Below, in pieces: positions 37,119-48,565 of a stretch of DNA of 64,000 nucleotides (position 1 is its first letter; each line of letters opens with the position of its first letter). Under the pieces are notes generated by a model. That model was given only the letters and a program-made list of their open reading frames with translations, searched no databases and had not been told where the DNA came from. The translations under genes were made by a program, and so were the position numbers. Source of the stretch: Paramacrobiotus metropolitanus (Eukaryota > Tardigrada > Eutardigrada > Parachela > Macrobiotidae); the NCBI RefSeq assembly GCF_019649055.1, contig NW_026570273.1, forward strand, positions 558,001 to 622,000, written 5' to 3'.

Positions 37119-37304
37119 TCAAAGCAAATGTCGTGCAGCCGTCCGGACGACGTTCCGTGGTGTGAGAGGTACCACGCGGCTCCAGTTAAGCGGCACACCG
37201 GCGGATACACATGCTCGGCAGACAATGTTGTTTAACCCGTCGTGGCGCGGGTACCTTCCGGCGGAGAAAGCACATAACAGTCCGTGGTGGCCGTAATCAT
37301 CCAC
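37119..37304 (-). mobile_element. Retroelement polyprotein fragment (Cys/His C-terminal type)
   Basis: The minus-strand translation reads YGHHGLLCAFSAGRYPRHDG and then VCRACVSAGVPL. This resembles a C-terminal segment found in many animal retroelement polyproteins (GHHGLSC, SAGRxPRH, SAGxP). A second copy lies at 40732-41200. It is a fossil fragment; the parent family is not certain. Confidence 0.5.
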
Positions 37305-37958
37305 GGGTTTGAGAGATTTCGTTAGTTGTAATACCCTAAATTCAACGGCGAGAAAAAATTAACGCTACAGGAGCCACGTAGTGAATAATTGTATCTCGCT
37401 GGGCAGTATATACGCGATAAGTAGGGCAACTTAACGGTGTTTGGGACAAATTCTTTCACGGACTGCACGAAAGAAGCGATGCTGCGCACAGAGCCGAAAC
37501 TTGTATACAAAGCTGTCCCGCACTTGCAAAAGTGTTCTTAAGTTGGCGCATTATTCTCTACGACTGGAGCCTCGCTCAAAAAATACGGCTTTGTGGTCGA
37601 GAGAAATGAGCGCTGGTTTTTATCAGGGTGTTTAAGATCGGCTTACTCGCTGACCTGACTGGTCCTGACGATTCTACGGAAAACACCGTACTGCCACTGC
37701 AAGCCCAGAGCGGGATCAAGTGTATAGTGCATATGCAATACAATAATACACGAAGCCTTTGTTAACAGCAAATGTCCGGCAGACGTTCAGTCCTTAAACG
37801 AACCAAAAAGCCGGCAGCAAAAAAAGCGTCTGCCCTAAGTTTTCTGCGCTTTCTGAACAAGCTTTTCAGTGTGTGCGCAAAAATTCTGTAGAGTTTTTAT
37901 CAGCCTATAAATTCCAGTGTGCAGACTGTTCTAAATGAGAAGCGGTGGGTATCATCAC
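37305..37958. other. Intronic or unassigned, nothing recognised
   Basis: No gene, repeat or domain is seen. It lies between the second recognised exon of the Di-Ras-like locus and retroelement debris, and the missing middle exon of that gene was searched for here without success. Confidence 0.35.
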
Positions 37959-38242
37959 CTGCCAACGAGCGTCACGGGCATTGACGGCATGGCTTCGGCG
38001 CCTTTGATTTCCTTAATGAGAAGGTAGACCGGCTTGAGCTCCTCCAAAATTATGCATGGAGTAGATGGAGTAGATGAGAATGCAGGTGTGCCCGCGCGGG
38101 ATGGACATCCGCCGCATGGCCGGGAACTGGTGCAAGCCGGCCGTGTCCGTGATCTACAGGGTGCAGACGTTGCTGTCGCAGCTGATCACCTGTGGCAAAA
38201 CAACAGCATGTGGCCAACAATAGAAGCTTTGAGCAACTGCTC

Positions 38243-38938
38243 CACTTAACCATAGCCATACACTTAAGGGAAGTGGGCCGGTACATGGTACCGAATTCGT
38301 GTACTTCCGCGAAAACTTACACTTTCGCGTTCTCCCAAACACATTTTTATTTCGGTTTATGACGTTTTGTAGCCAGAAGAATTGTATACACTGCCGTGGA
38401 AACCGTTTTTGCGCGCAACATCCGGTTCGGGAGTTATGGCTGCTGCAAAATTCCAAAAAGTTTAAATGCGTTCAGGTGTACCAAAAGTCTCATTATGGAC
38501 CGATCTCCCTCAAATTTTGCACGTAAATGCACATAACCACGAAGACCGTTTTTACACCGATCCACTGTTCTAGCATGTTTCTCAAATTTTAAAATGAATT
38601 TCAAAAATTTTAAAATTCATTTTAAAATTTGAAAAAAATCATGGAATTCTGGATCGGTGTAAAAACGATCTTCATGGACATGCGCATTTACGTACAAATT
38701 TGAGAGATCGGTCTATAATAAGACTTTTGGTACACCTGAACGCATTTAAACTTTGGAATTTGCAGCAGCCATAACTCAGACCGGATGTTGCGCTAAACGG
38801 TTTTCACGCCAGCACAATTCTTCTATTACAAAACGTCATAAACCGAAACAAAATGTGTTTGAGTGCGCGAAAGTGTAAGTGCATGTGCACGAATTTGGTA
38901 CCATATATACCCACTTAACCATACTATATGGTTAAGTG
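38243..38938. mobile_element. Near-palindromic MITE, about 0.7 kb
   Basis: Outer ends are CACTTAACCATA at 38243 and TATGGTTAAGTG ending at 38938. The two halves are inverted copies over about 330 bp each. TTTCGGTTTATGACGTTTTG near 38360 mirrors CAAAACGTCATAAACCGAAA near 38835, and GCGTTCAGGTGTACCAAAAG near 38470 mirrors CTTTTGGTACACCTGAACGC near 38735. The centre is an AT-rich AAAATTT palindrome near 38600. It has no coding capacity. It sits in an intron of the Di-Ras-like locus. Single diverged arms occur near 7500, 9960 and 42840. Confidence 0.8.
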
Positions 38939-40158
38939 CGAGCGTATGGTAAGTGTGAATACCATACAAACGCGTCATATGGTGATGGACTTTCAAAGGC
39001 TCCTCTTAACACCTGCCCAATTTAACTTCCCCAGGTATACACTTTTTGAATAGAGAAAACATTTTTGAATGTAAATGTAATTTTTTGGAAAGAGATCGTT
39101 TCACGCAGTGCGAGAAAACAAATTAAATCTGAAGGCACCCAGAGTCAGCTATGCGCCTTCGCTGAGTACTTTGTACACTGCTACCTCGATGACGGTCGTC
39201 CAGCTACACGATAAGGGATGGTTAAGGTATGGTTATGGTGTTTTCTGCTCAAAGCCTCTAATAACTCGAGAAACGTTAAATGGGCGCGGTAAAGGATGGC
39301 GTTAATTGGTGGCGATGGGGGCTTCGGTGTACTCGTGTAAGTAATCACATGTGACAAGTGGTACGCTGTGTGTGTATCTGTGTATGCTCAATAGAAAGGA
39401 TGCGCAGAGTCAGAACGCGGACTTACATCGAGCATCTGCGACATACATCGGAGCGAGAAATAGGCGTACCAAGTCCCAATTGGCTGGGCCTCGTTGTAAG
39501 TCGCTCTTCGCTCGATGTGTCGGTGGGCGTCGACGAAAACCGTAACGAAGATGGGCGTACCTTGTAACGGGTCTGAGCGACGTCCAGGTACTTACAAACT
39601 TCGCGTTTCCGCGATTCTGATTGGTGGGCAGCATTCTGAGTTAGATCGAGGCTGCCGACCGCCAATAGAAAAATTCAGAACCACGTGATCGTTTCTCTAT
39701 ACTTTGAGCTTACGGCGACGGTGATAGAGATAATACGTTACATTAGTCGCCGTGCCACGACTTGTCAAGAGTTATTATGCACCGCTTATGTTATGGGAAT
39801 TATGGACTGATAGCCTCTAAAATTTACCGTCAACAGTTCCGATTCAGCAGTTGCTCAAATAGGCATTGAAAAAATGACGACCACACAACTGAGACAAGTC
39901 ACAACTAGTTATTTTCTCTTAACTGGTTGGCTAAAATTAAAAGCAATGAACTTTTTCCAAATGTCATACGTTTTGCGTCGTTGACGAATGGATTATTAGA
40001 AAAAACTGGCAAAACAGCAAAATCAAGAAAGGTCTGTTTCGGATTTTTTCCAATTTGTGAAGCTTTTGAAATGTTTAAAAATTATATATTGAGAGAAAAC
40101 GATGAGGAAAAATTCCTGAACGTGATTTTCTGTTAAGCGTTAGCCAAAAAACTCTTAC
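38939..40158. other. No recognised gene (intron of the Di-Ras-like locus)
   Basis: Short frames on both strands around 39350-39665 have no domain. Nothing else is seen. Confidence 0.35.
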
Positions 40159-40731
40159 CTGTGTACAAGTGTCCTCGATGGTGGGAATATAGGATTCGCA
40201 AAAGGTCTTTTAACGAACCGAAGCGCCACCGACGACTTGCCCACTTCTCTGTTCGGGCATGGCCACGCCCAGTATTTAGCGTGTCCGATGTGCTCGGGCT
40301 TCGGCCTTGGGATCGTGGTGGGGCTTAATCGTGAAATGCAATATGCCGGAACGACGATGGCAGCTTGTGGCTCGTTGGCCGCCGACGGAGACGCGAGTGA
40401 ATTCTACTTCAACTTCGTATCCTGGAGTCTGTGCCGCTAGGAAGGCGCCCGCTTGGATCTCCGATTCAGTCGGTAGTAGGAGATGCTGCAACAAAGCCGT
40501 TAATCAAACTTTTGGCGGCTTCTTACTCGTACAGTCGTACTAAAAGAAGCAGTACTTTCGCTAGCGCATCTGTAATGGAGAGTAATGGCTGAGTTCGAAG
40601 TCGGGATTGGTTTATAGCAACTAGTACAGTACACTACAAACTTTTATTGGTCAAATCGAACACAAGGAGCAAGATATCGTAACAGAATAAATAATAAAGA
40701 AAAGAGTTATAACCGGTATATCTCGTTTAAT

Positions 40732-41200
40732 TTATCTGCTTCGCCCACGGTCCCGAATACAAGTGTCGCGTTCCACCTTTGGTTTTCCATGCGATTCCAA
40801 TTTGGCAGGCACACCAGCTGACACCAGTCCACGGCATACGATGCTGTTCAGGCACCCATGGCGTGGGTGTCTGCCTGCGGAGAAAGGGCATGACAGCCCG
40901 TGATGTCCGTAGCCATCCACAGGTCTACGACATTTACAGCATTGGTGTGGCTCACAGATTTTCGCGCCCAAGCGATGTCCGATGCTGATCTTCAGGGTGT
41001 CGTCGTCGGGCAAGTTTCCGATATGGGCAGACGGCAGCGCGTTCAGCCAAATGCCGGCCTCAGGTTCAGAGCGCTAGCGGGAACTGACATCGGTACGACA
41101 CGTGCAGATCAACATCGCGGCAGCATGGTTGACGCTTATTGTCCCCAATTGCAAAGTACTTGGGGAAAAGACTTCAACGGATGCACCAGTTGGTATTGGT
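40732..41200 (-). mobile_element. Retroelement polyprotein fragment (Cys/His C-terminal type)
   Basis: The minus-strand translation includes PDDDTLKISIGHRLGAKIC, then EPHQCCKCRRPVDGYGHHGL and SCPFSAGRHPRHG, with a fragment reading AFGW-like sequence just upstream. It is longer and better preserved than the related piece at 37119-37304. It is a fossil; no complete polymerase is present nearby. Family not certain. Confidence 0.55.
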
Positions 41201-42269
41201 TGCGCTTACGGGATTATAAGGCTTGGGTTTTTATTTGAACAGCCAGAGGAACGCACTGTTGATGATGGATATACGCGGAAGTGGAGCACTTAACCGCTTC
41301 CACAAATAGGATTTCAGTACTGTCTTTGTTTACTCGATGCATTTTCAATTAACTTTTGACGGTAATCCTGGGCAGCCTGGCTGGAATGTGCTGAATGGAC
41401 TGAGGGGCACACGGCCGCAGCGTACTTGCCGGACTTTCGACATGCTAGCGATAACAGTGTTATGTGAAAAGCTCTAACATGACTGCTTGCAGAATTCCAG
41501 TACAGCGATACGCAACAAATTGATTAATAAACTCATGCTATTAGGGATTCAAAATAACATAACCATGCCATAGTTGTGTCATCTCCAATCCCTAAATGCG
41601 AATGAAGTCTATTGTACATCCAAGACCATTCATGAAGTAGTGGTTTACAGAGCAGTAAGACTGGAGCGCAAAATTGGATGGTATTTCAACCGCCAAAAAT
41701 ATAATTCTCTGATTATGCGTTCCGGCTTTTCCGCGGGTCTGGTAAGCTTCGTGGGAACATCTCCGCTTGCTTTACTGATTTTCAAGCGGCGTAAGTAATG
41801 TTAGACTACTGTATAATCCTTCGGTCATATCCAGTACAGTTTAACTGGAATATTACTCGTCGACCATTTGCAGCTAATCTTACGTAGCCGGTTCATCAAA
41901 ATCGAGTTTCGAATAAACTAGAAAAGTGCACTCGCTTCTGGCGGGCACTGCATGGTCGAAGCGCAGCAGGAATACATTGTAAAAAATTTATATTTAGACT
42001 GTTGCAGGTACTGGTACTTTTGCAGTTATCGTATTTAGCACTATTTACAGTAATTTATTTCGTAGAGAGCAGCAGGAAATTACAGCAGTAGTAAAATGGA
42101 TGTTACAAAGTATAAAAGAATATATAACCGGTAAAACCGCGCGGGCAAATGAACATTTTCCTGTTCTTAGAACAGCCTAATTTCGCCAGCCTAAAACTTT
42201 AAGAAAAGTAAACCGTTACATAGCACAAAATTCGTGTGCAAGCAAACAAATTTCATTATGGCTGCGTGC
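41201..42269. other. No recognised gene
   Basis: Only short frames (for example 41574-41798 +) with no domain. No recurrent repeat is noticed. Confidence 0.35.
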
Positions 42270-42370
42270 ACTGGTACACACGGGCGTTGGCTGGGTGCAC
42301 GGGTGATCTTTTGGGGTCCCGCACGGGTGTTGGCCGTGGGCACGGGATCCTGCACGGGTGCTGGCTAAAA
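42270..42370. repeat. GCACGGGTG-rich degenerate minisatellite
   Basis: Variants of GCACGGGTGNTGGC repeat about five times within 100 bp of GC-rich sequence, in AT-rich surroundings. The unit is irregular (about 20-28 bp). Confidence 0.6.
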
Positions 42371-43124
42371 AAAATTAATAAAATATGTTAAGAATTCCAT
42401 AGTATTTCCAAGCCATTTTCTGGATTCTATGTGATCAACAAAAGATTGCTTTAATGATGAAGACCATCGAGCGCGGAGCGATTTGCGTTGTTTTATTGTT
42501 CAACAACATTTGACGCAACCGCGAGAAACCGAAACTCGCAGCAACTGTTGACTGCGCAGATTAAACGAGTATTAAGTTATACGCGGCAGGAATATTAATT
42601 ATTCGTATGAATAACCTGACGGAAATGAATGCCTTTGCTTAAATGTAAGCCCAGATTCACAATTTATACTCCAGCCTTCACCGTTTCCATTTGCCGTTCA
42701 AAAAAATCGTTTGGAAGCCTTTCTCGTCATTCAGTAATTAAAACATCAGATTATAACTGCCAGCACCGTTATCGTTTTGCGACATTCTTGCTTTGCGAAG
42801 TGTGAATTTACATATTATTTGCAAAATTTAAAGAAATCCAGCCCATATTGCAACTTTTTGTGCACATTTTTGCGTTTGAACAACTTTTCTGAGTTTGTTT
42901 TTCTCATGATTTCCCATCGGGAGGTTGCGCGCCAAATGGTTTTCACGCCTATGTAAACAAATCATTTTCCTACAAAATATCATAAATACGGGAACGTGTT
43001 TGACAGTCGGGGGGTGCAAGACTGCGAATGTTCTCGCTCGAGCACATAAAATGGCACATAAAGTCAAACTCGATCCATTAACATGCTAATAAAAAACTGT
43101 AATGTTGTTTTGAACATTTTTTAT
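42371..43124. other. No gene; MITE-arm-like sequence at 42840-43060
   Basis: GAGGTTGCGCGCCAAATGGT, TTTTCACGCCTATGTAAAC and ACAAAATATCATAAATACGG recall the right arm of the MITE at 38243-38938 (TTGCGCTAAACGGTTTTCACG, AAAACGTCATAAACCG). It is a diverged single arm. The rest is unassigned. Confidence 0.4.
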
Positions 43125-43195
43125 TTTTGGTTTGTTTTTTGGTTTGATTTTGGTTCGGTTTTTGGTTTGGTTTTTATTTTGGTTTTTGGTTTTAT
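43125..43195. repeat. TTTTTGG simple-sequence repeat
   Basis: About ten imperfect units of GGTTTTTTG/GGTTTTATT on the + strand form a T/G-only tract. Confidence 0.8.
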
Positions 43196-43472
43196 GAGAT
43201 ACAGTACTCGTAAAAGTTACCCAACCTAGGAATCGAACTAAGTACATACCATCTGAAAGCCTATTTCAATATTCTTTTGAATCAGCGAATAATATTGCCA
43301 ATATCGTATATCCAGAGTGGTAAACCATGTTACATAAACTTCTTAGATCGTACTTTGCTCCACACGGCAATGTACACATAACATACTTAGTTGCGAAAGG
43401 CGATCCATCGATAAAAATTCTGCTGTAGTGAAGCAGTTATATCAGTCTTTGCAATCGTGATAACGAAATTGT

Positions 43473-43479
43473 ATATAAC
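43473..43479 (+). promoter_or_regulatory. Possible TATA box of the TFP/EF-hand gene
   Basis: TATATAA lies 80 bases before the ATG at 43559, a plausible distance for a TATA box plus a short leader. AT-rich context makes a chance match possible. Confidence 0.3.
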
Positions 43480-43558
43480 AGCTTTGGAACTGAAAACCCG
43501 TTTGCCGTTTTAAAATTTTTCAGTTTGCCAGTGTTCATCCAAAAAGAAAGCCGCGAAA

Positions 43559-45562
43559 ATGGAAATACTGTTGTTCGCAGCTCTAACTACCTTTTTCATC
43601 GCCGACCGCATTAATGGTGAGTTATTAGACAAAATGCAAAATGTCTGAAAGCAGATAAAAAAACAGATAGCTTATGAATCAATTTTTCTCGCACTGTGAG
43701 CTCAAATATCGCAGCAGCCGGAAGCATCAAAAAACCTCTATTGTTCAAAATACCGAGATCGGTAAATTTCCAAACTATATAAATTTTAATCAGTTCCCAG
43801 ATTGCAGTTCTTTCACAGGTGTGATATTCTTAGCTATAGTAATGCTTTTAAATTCTCCGTGTATCGTTTGCACAGTAGTGAAGTACACATTGTACACATC
43901 CTATAAATTGTAAAATTTGCTGGCATTTGAATTTGAATACGCTGCAAAAGCTATGCTCCCACTAAAAACAATATATTGGAATACTGCAGGTTTATGAAGT
44001 AGTAGAAAACCGCAAACACTCAAAGTATCAGATAGCTATAATTATTTCTTCATCAGCTAGCGGAGCCACCGTATCGTGCTATCATTGCGACAGTCATGCC
44101 GGCATGGCATGTGGACTGGCGGCCGGGTGGAACATTGCCGATCTGGAGAACAGCGTCAAGCCGTGCCCGGATGGATTCTGCTACACTTACCAAAGCGTAA
44201 TGTTAACGCCCCAAACTAGCTCATTAATACTTTCGTCAGCGATTGAAAAGTGTCTTATAGCTCCGTGTTTGCAGAGCGATGTATTTGATACCAAAAGTAA
44301 GCAGACACTGGCACTGATAAAATGCAACAGCATATCGAAAACAAGCTCGATACCGTTGCTTAGAATTTGAAGTAAAACGGGGATGTGGCCGGCTACCGTG
44401 TTACGAGTTGCCCTACGAAGGTAACGTGTCGGCACTTTGTGATGTGGACAGTAGCGGCCATCGAAAGGAAAAAAACGTTCCTCTCCCGTCCGGACCGCCA
44501 TTCAATCAACGGTATAACTTCGTTAGTGAGCTACGGAACCGGACGTGGCAGACCGGACGCCTGCAGTACTGCGATACCGACCGTTGTAACAAGGATCCCA
44601 CGCACTTTGCGGTGGATGCTGAGCGTAAGCTGGAGAGTTTGTTTTTTCGTTGCTAATCACTACTTCGCGAGCGTTTATCGTGTGCTAGATCTGTTCTTAA
44701 TTAAGTCTTTTTGGTAATAAGTTAATTTCGCATATGTTAATTGCAGTATCCAATGCGACGAGCAAAACTTATTACTGTGTTAATTGCCGAGGTCCGGTGA
44801 ATGAATCATGCGGCATTCTCGGCGCAAGTGAGGAAAGGGTTCCATCCGACGAATATCAGTGCCCATCCGGGTACTGTTTTATTTATGTTTTTGTAAGTTC
44901 AGTAGGCATCTATTCCAGCAGAACAGTTACCAACCAGCTCAAGTTCCCACAAAACGTTTTCCTTAATTTGTGGATTTTCCGAGGTATTATTCGATCAGAA
45001 CCTAAGTGTGCGATGATTTGCAGGCGGAGAGCGACCGAAGTGTACCAAAAGTTTGGCGTGGCTGTGGACCGGTTTCTTGCAAATATATTCCTGGCTCATC
45101 GGACTCGATCGGCCTGTGTGATGAAGCTGACAAGTTGGAACCGGTGGATACCAGCAACGGCGACCCTTTCAGCAAGATCCGCACTTTTTCGGCTCGATAT
45201 GGACCCACTGGCCAGATGCGAGCCGGCACAGTGCAGTACTGCAAAACAGGGACGCGATGCAATTATCAGTCGGTTCGCAGTTTTCCCTTGGTCAGCCTGT
45301 ACCCGAATCGTTCACCAGTACGTCCCAGCTATTCAGCCGAACTTATACGCCACTACAAAGAACATGCCTTTCGTAAATAATTGCTGTTTTCCAGACGGTG
45401 CAGGAAGTCATGGATCAGCTGAAGTCACCAAAAGGCCCGATACACAGCAATCCTGGAACGGGAGATAGTCCGGTTAAACAGCTGTTTCGCATAATGGATG
45501 TTAACGGTGATGGTGTACTGGACGAAACGGAATTTAGCAAGAGCTTGAGTCGGTTGTCCTGA
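43559..45562 (+). CDS. Secreted protein with two three-finger (Ly6-type) domains and an EF-hand
   Basis: Seven exons with consistent phases: 43559-43616, 44057-44196, 44275-44296, 44364-44624, 44747-44892, 45024-45317, 45395-45562, giving 362 aa. Residues 1-19 are a signal peptide (MEILLFAALTTFFIA). The first TFP domain (about 25-152) has VSCYHCDSHAGMACGL, CPDGFCYTY, RGCGRLPCY and YCDTDRCN. The second (about 168-298) has YYCVNCRGPVNESCG, CPSGYCF, RGCGPVSCK and YCKTGTRCN. Each has the ten-cysteine C-x2-C to C-x4-CN layout of Ly6/uPAR proteins. Residues 342-353 (DVNGDGVLDETE) are a canonical EF-hand loop. N-glycosylation sites include NRT and NAT. It is likely extracellular with calcium-dependent folding; partner unknown. 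Exon borders match the gene at 49151. Confidence 0.85.
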
Positions 45563-46160
45563 AACCTAAACGAAACACTTTTCGGAAATTTATAAGTTTG
45601 TCTGGCTATTTCAACTGAGAGCAAGTCGAAGTGCTTACATTAAAGAACCTGTAATTAAAGGTACGCTACATTTCGTGTCTACCAGCCAAAATAAACAAAA
45701 GTATTATAATATGCTCTTATTTTGAATGGGTGGTTTTGGCAGTTTTTGTGCGCTGACCAGATTTCTCAGACAGAAGGCCGGTTTCGGCTTTTTTCCGCAA
45801 AAGTCAACTTACGCACTGCGAAAAAAATTATTGGTGAAGTCCTATCTATTTCAATGTGGGCACAAATCATGAATAAATGGCTGTTTTAGCCGGCTATACC
45901 GGCCCGAAGAGCTCCAGATACCGTTCTATTCGTTAAAAGATCGTTGAATAGCCTGCACGTTTCAAGAAAAATGTGAAACAAGTTGTGTATTTGCGCGGCG
46001 ATAAATGGGTGAGCTATACCAATATCGGAACGACGAATCAATTAATCCACATAATCTTGATAGCAGGACAGGCACTGCATGCGCGCGCTCACTTGTAATT
46101 TGTAAGCCGGCTTATACCGTTTGTTTGACCTGGATTATTTTACAGCTTCGCTTTAATATT
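45563..46160. other. 3' flank of the TFP/EF-hand gene
   Basis: A polyadenylation-type AATAAA lies at 45690-45695, 128 bases past the stop codon. No further gene is recognised up to the repeats starting near 46170. Confidence 0.5.
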
Positions 46161-46169
46161 ATATATATA

Positions 46170-46955
46170 CAAAGCTAACTGAGCCGTTTCTTCGGCCAAC
46201 ATCTCCTCCTTCACAGTTTGACGCTAATTTTCGCACGATAGCTTAAAAAACGTCTAAAATCACGTAGTTTGACTCAACGACTTTCGTTTCTCGATCTTTT
46301 CTTCCCCTAATTTATGAGACTCGTTCAAAACGAATTTCCCTGATTGGCGGATCATTAGAAATTAATTGAAGATTGGCGGAAATGCGTAACTTTCGAATCT
46401 AAACCGCTGACACATGGCATATGTACAAACTGATTCATATGCAAAACTGAGCCGTTTGTTCGGCCAACGTCTCCTTCTACACCGTCGCCACTTCTGTAGG
46501 AGTATAGGAGACACACTCACTACACAACGCGCTCGAAACGAATCGCTGATTGGCTTATTGTTAGAAATTAAAAGAGGATTGGCGGAAACGCGAAAATTTT
46601 CGAACGAAAACTGCTGACTAACGGCATGCGGTACAACGACACTTATGATTTTAAAATTAAATATTTTTTTTTAAAATTACGTATGCTATGTTTTTAAAAT
46701 TACTATTATTAATATAAAGAGCTAACTTCATAGTTTTTCTTCATTTTCCTCCTATCCCTTCGGCGCTAATTCTTCCACGATAGCTTAAAAAACGCTTAGA
46801 TTATGTTATTTGTCCTTACGACTTTTGTTTTTCGATCTTCTCGTCACTTAGTTACAAAGCATGACCAAAACGAATTTCGCTGATTGGCTTATAATAAGGT
46901 AAATAACAGCTGATTGGCGAAAATGTGTAACCTTTCGAGCGATGCTAACACGTAG
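46170..46955. repeat. Three diverged tandem copies of a unit of about 230 bp
   Basis: Copies start near 46170, 46440 and 46718. They share AACTGAGCCGTTT, TTCGGCCAACRTCTCCT, ACGATAGCTTAAAAAACG, CGACTTTCGTTTCTCGATCTT, AAAACGAATTTCGCTGATTGG and GATTGGCGGAAATGCGTAAC in the same order. The second copy lacks the middle ACGATAGCTTAAA block. The divergence suggests an old tandem amplification. Confidence 0.65.
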
Positions 46956-47144
46956 TATAATATCAGGTGAGCGGCATCTCATTTAATTGACGAAAAGAAG
47001 AAAAGGATAACTGTACCTTAACGGGGAAAGGTACATAGAAAGACTAACATAAATACTTATTAAAAAGAAGGGACTACGATGAGCACAATAAATGTTCCTC
47101 TAATGCAAAAATTTCCGACTGGAAGATATAACTTCCGATTGTAT

Positions 47145-48565
47145 TTTTGCCGGTGAGACAGACCATGGGGGAGAAATTTTGCCGGTCAGAAAAAAGTACA
47201 GACATTTGCGCCCGTTAGCCCAGATGGGTAGGGATTTTCGACGGTCAGAGAGAAGTACAGGGATTTTCGCCGGTTAAACAGAAATACAGGGATTTTTGCC
47301 GACCAGATAGGGATTTTCGCCGGTCAGATAGAGGTACAGGAATTTTCGCCGGTCAGATAGAAGTACAGGGATTTTCGCCGGTCAGATAGAAGAACAAAAA
47401 TTTTCGCCCGTTAGCCCAGATGGGTAGGGATTTTCGCCGGTCAGAGAGAAGTACAGGGATTTTCGCCGGTTAAATAGAAATACAGGGATTTTTGCCGACC
47501 AGATAGGGATTTTCGCCGGTCAGATAGAGGTACAGGGATTTTCGCCGGTCAGATAGAAGTACAGGGATTTTCGCCGGTTAAATAGAAATACAGGGATTTT
47601 TGCCGACCAGATAGGGATTTTCGCCGGTCAGATAGAGGTACAGAAATTTTCGCCGGTCAGATAGAGGTACAGGGATTTTCGCTGGCCAGATAGAAATACA
47701 GACATTTTTGCCGGCCAGATAGAAGTACCGGAAATGTTGCCAGTCAGATAGAAGTACAGAGATTTTCGCCTGTTAACCAGATGGGTAGGGATTTTTGCCG
47801 GTCAAAGAGAAGTACAGGGATTTTCGCCGGTTAAATTGAAATACAGGGATTTTTGCCGGCCAGATAGAAGTACGGGGATTGTTGCCAGTCAGATAGAAGT
47901 ACAGAGATTTCGCCTGTTAGACCAGATGGGTAGGGATTTTTGCCGGTCAGAGAGAAGTACAGGGATTTTCGCCGGTTAAATAGAAATACAGGGATTTTTG
48001 CCGACCAGATAGGGATTTTCGCCGGTCAGATAGAGGTACAGAAATTTTCGCCGGTCAGATAGAGGTACAGGGATTTTCGCTGGCCAGATAGAAATACAGA
48101 CATTTTTGCCGGCCAGATAGAAGTACCGGAAATGTTGCCAGTCAGATAGAAGTACAGAGATTTTCGCCTGTTAACCAGATGGGTAGGGATTTTTGCCGGT
48201 CAAAGAGAAGTACAGGGATTTTCGCCGGTTAAATTGAAATACAGGGATTTTTGCCGGCCAGATAGAAGTACGGGGATTGTTGCCAGTCAGATAGAAGTAC
48301 AGAGATTTCGCCTGTTAGACCAGATGGGTAGGGATTTTTGCCGGTCAGAGAGAAGTACAGGGATTTTCGCCGGTTAAATTGAAATACAGGGATTTCTGCC
48401 GACCAGATAGAAGTATAGGGATTTTCGCCGGTCAGATAAAGGTACAGGGATTTTTGCCGACCAGATAGAAGTACAGGGATTTCGCCGGTTAAGTAGAAAT
48501 ACAGGGATTTTTGCCGACCATATAGAGGTACAGACATTTTCGCCGGTCAGATAGAAGTACACGGA
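47145..48565. repeat. 29-bp minisatellite with higher-order structure
   Basis: About 49 units of GTACAGGGATTTTCGCCGG plus TCAGATAGAA (29 bp), with variants such as CCGACCAGATAGG, TTAAATAGAAATACAGG and CCAGATGGGTAGG. A block of variant units is repeated with a 398-bp period: 47581-47978 and 47979-48376 correspond almost base for base. The unit holds no stop in several minus-strand frames, so long apparent frames there (48229-48562) are artefacts. It lies between the two intact TFP/EF-hand genes. Confidence 0.9.

Larger units (their letters stand above)
31971..40260 (-). pseudogene. Di-Ras-like small GTPase, decayed
   Basis: Three minus-strand exons match the Di-Ras family of Ras GTPases. Exon at 40260-40159: begins MPEQ, keeps VGKSS and ESYIPTIEDT, ends at CAG/GTAAGA. 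It lacks most of the stretch between MPEQ and the P-loop lysine and shifts frame. Exon at 38189-37959: acceptor CCACAG, then VISCDSNVCTL, a TAG where the family has Gln, then [18 protein letters not shown] and, after a frameshift, [16 protein letters not shown] and VTLVG. Exon at 32174-31971: open, with WGCGFMKTSAKPTHNV, FFQALLQMEKKRKLSVNLD and C-terminal KCSIT, a prenylation-type CaaX box. The segment carrying the NKxD guanine motif was not found. Di-Ras proteins are membrane-attached GTPases with low intrinsic GTP hydrolysis. Introns hold a MITE and a DIRS-type fossil. Confidence 0.75.

Noticed and set aside
48229-48562. Minus-strand frames of 62-102 codons with YFYLTGE repeats
   Set aside because: They translate the 29-bp minisatellite in shifting frames. 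There is no start context, splice site or domain.
47145-48565. CRISPR-like regular repeat array
   Set aside because: Units are directly adjacent with no unique spacers, and the surrounding DNA is eukaryotic. It is a minisatellite.
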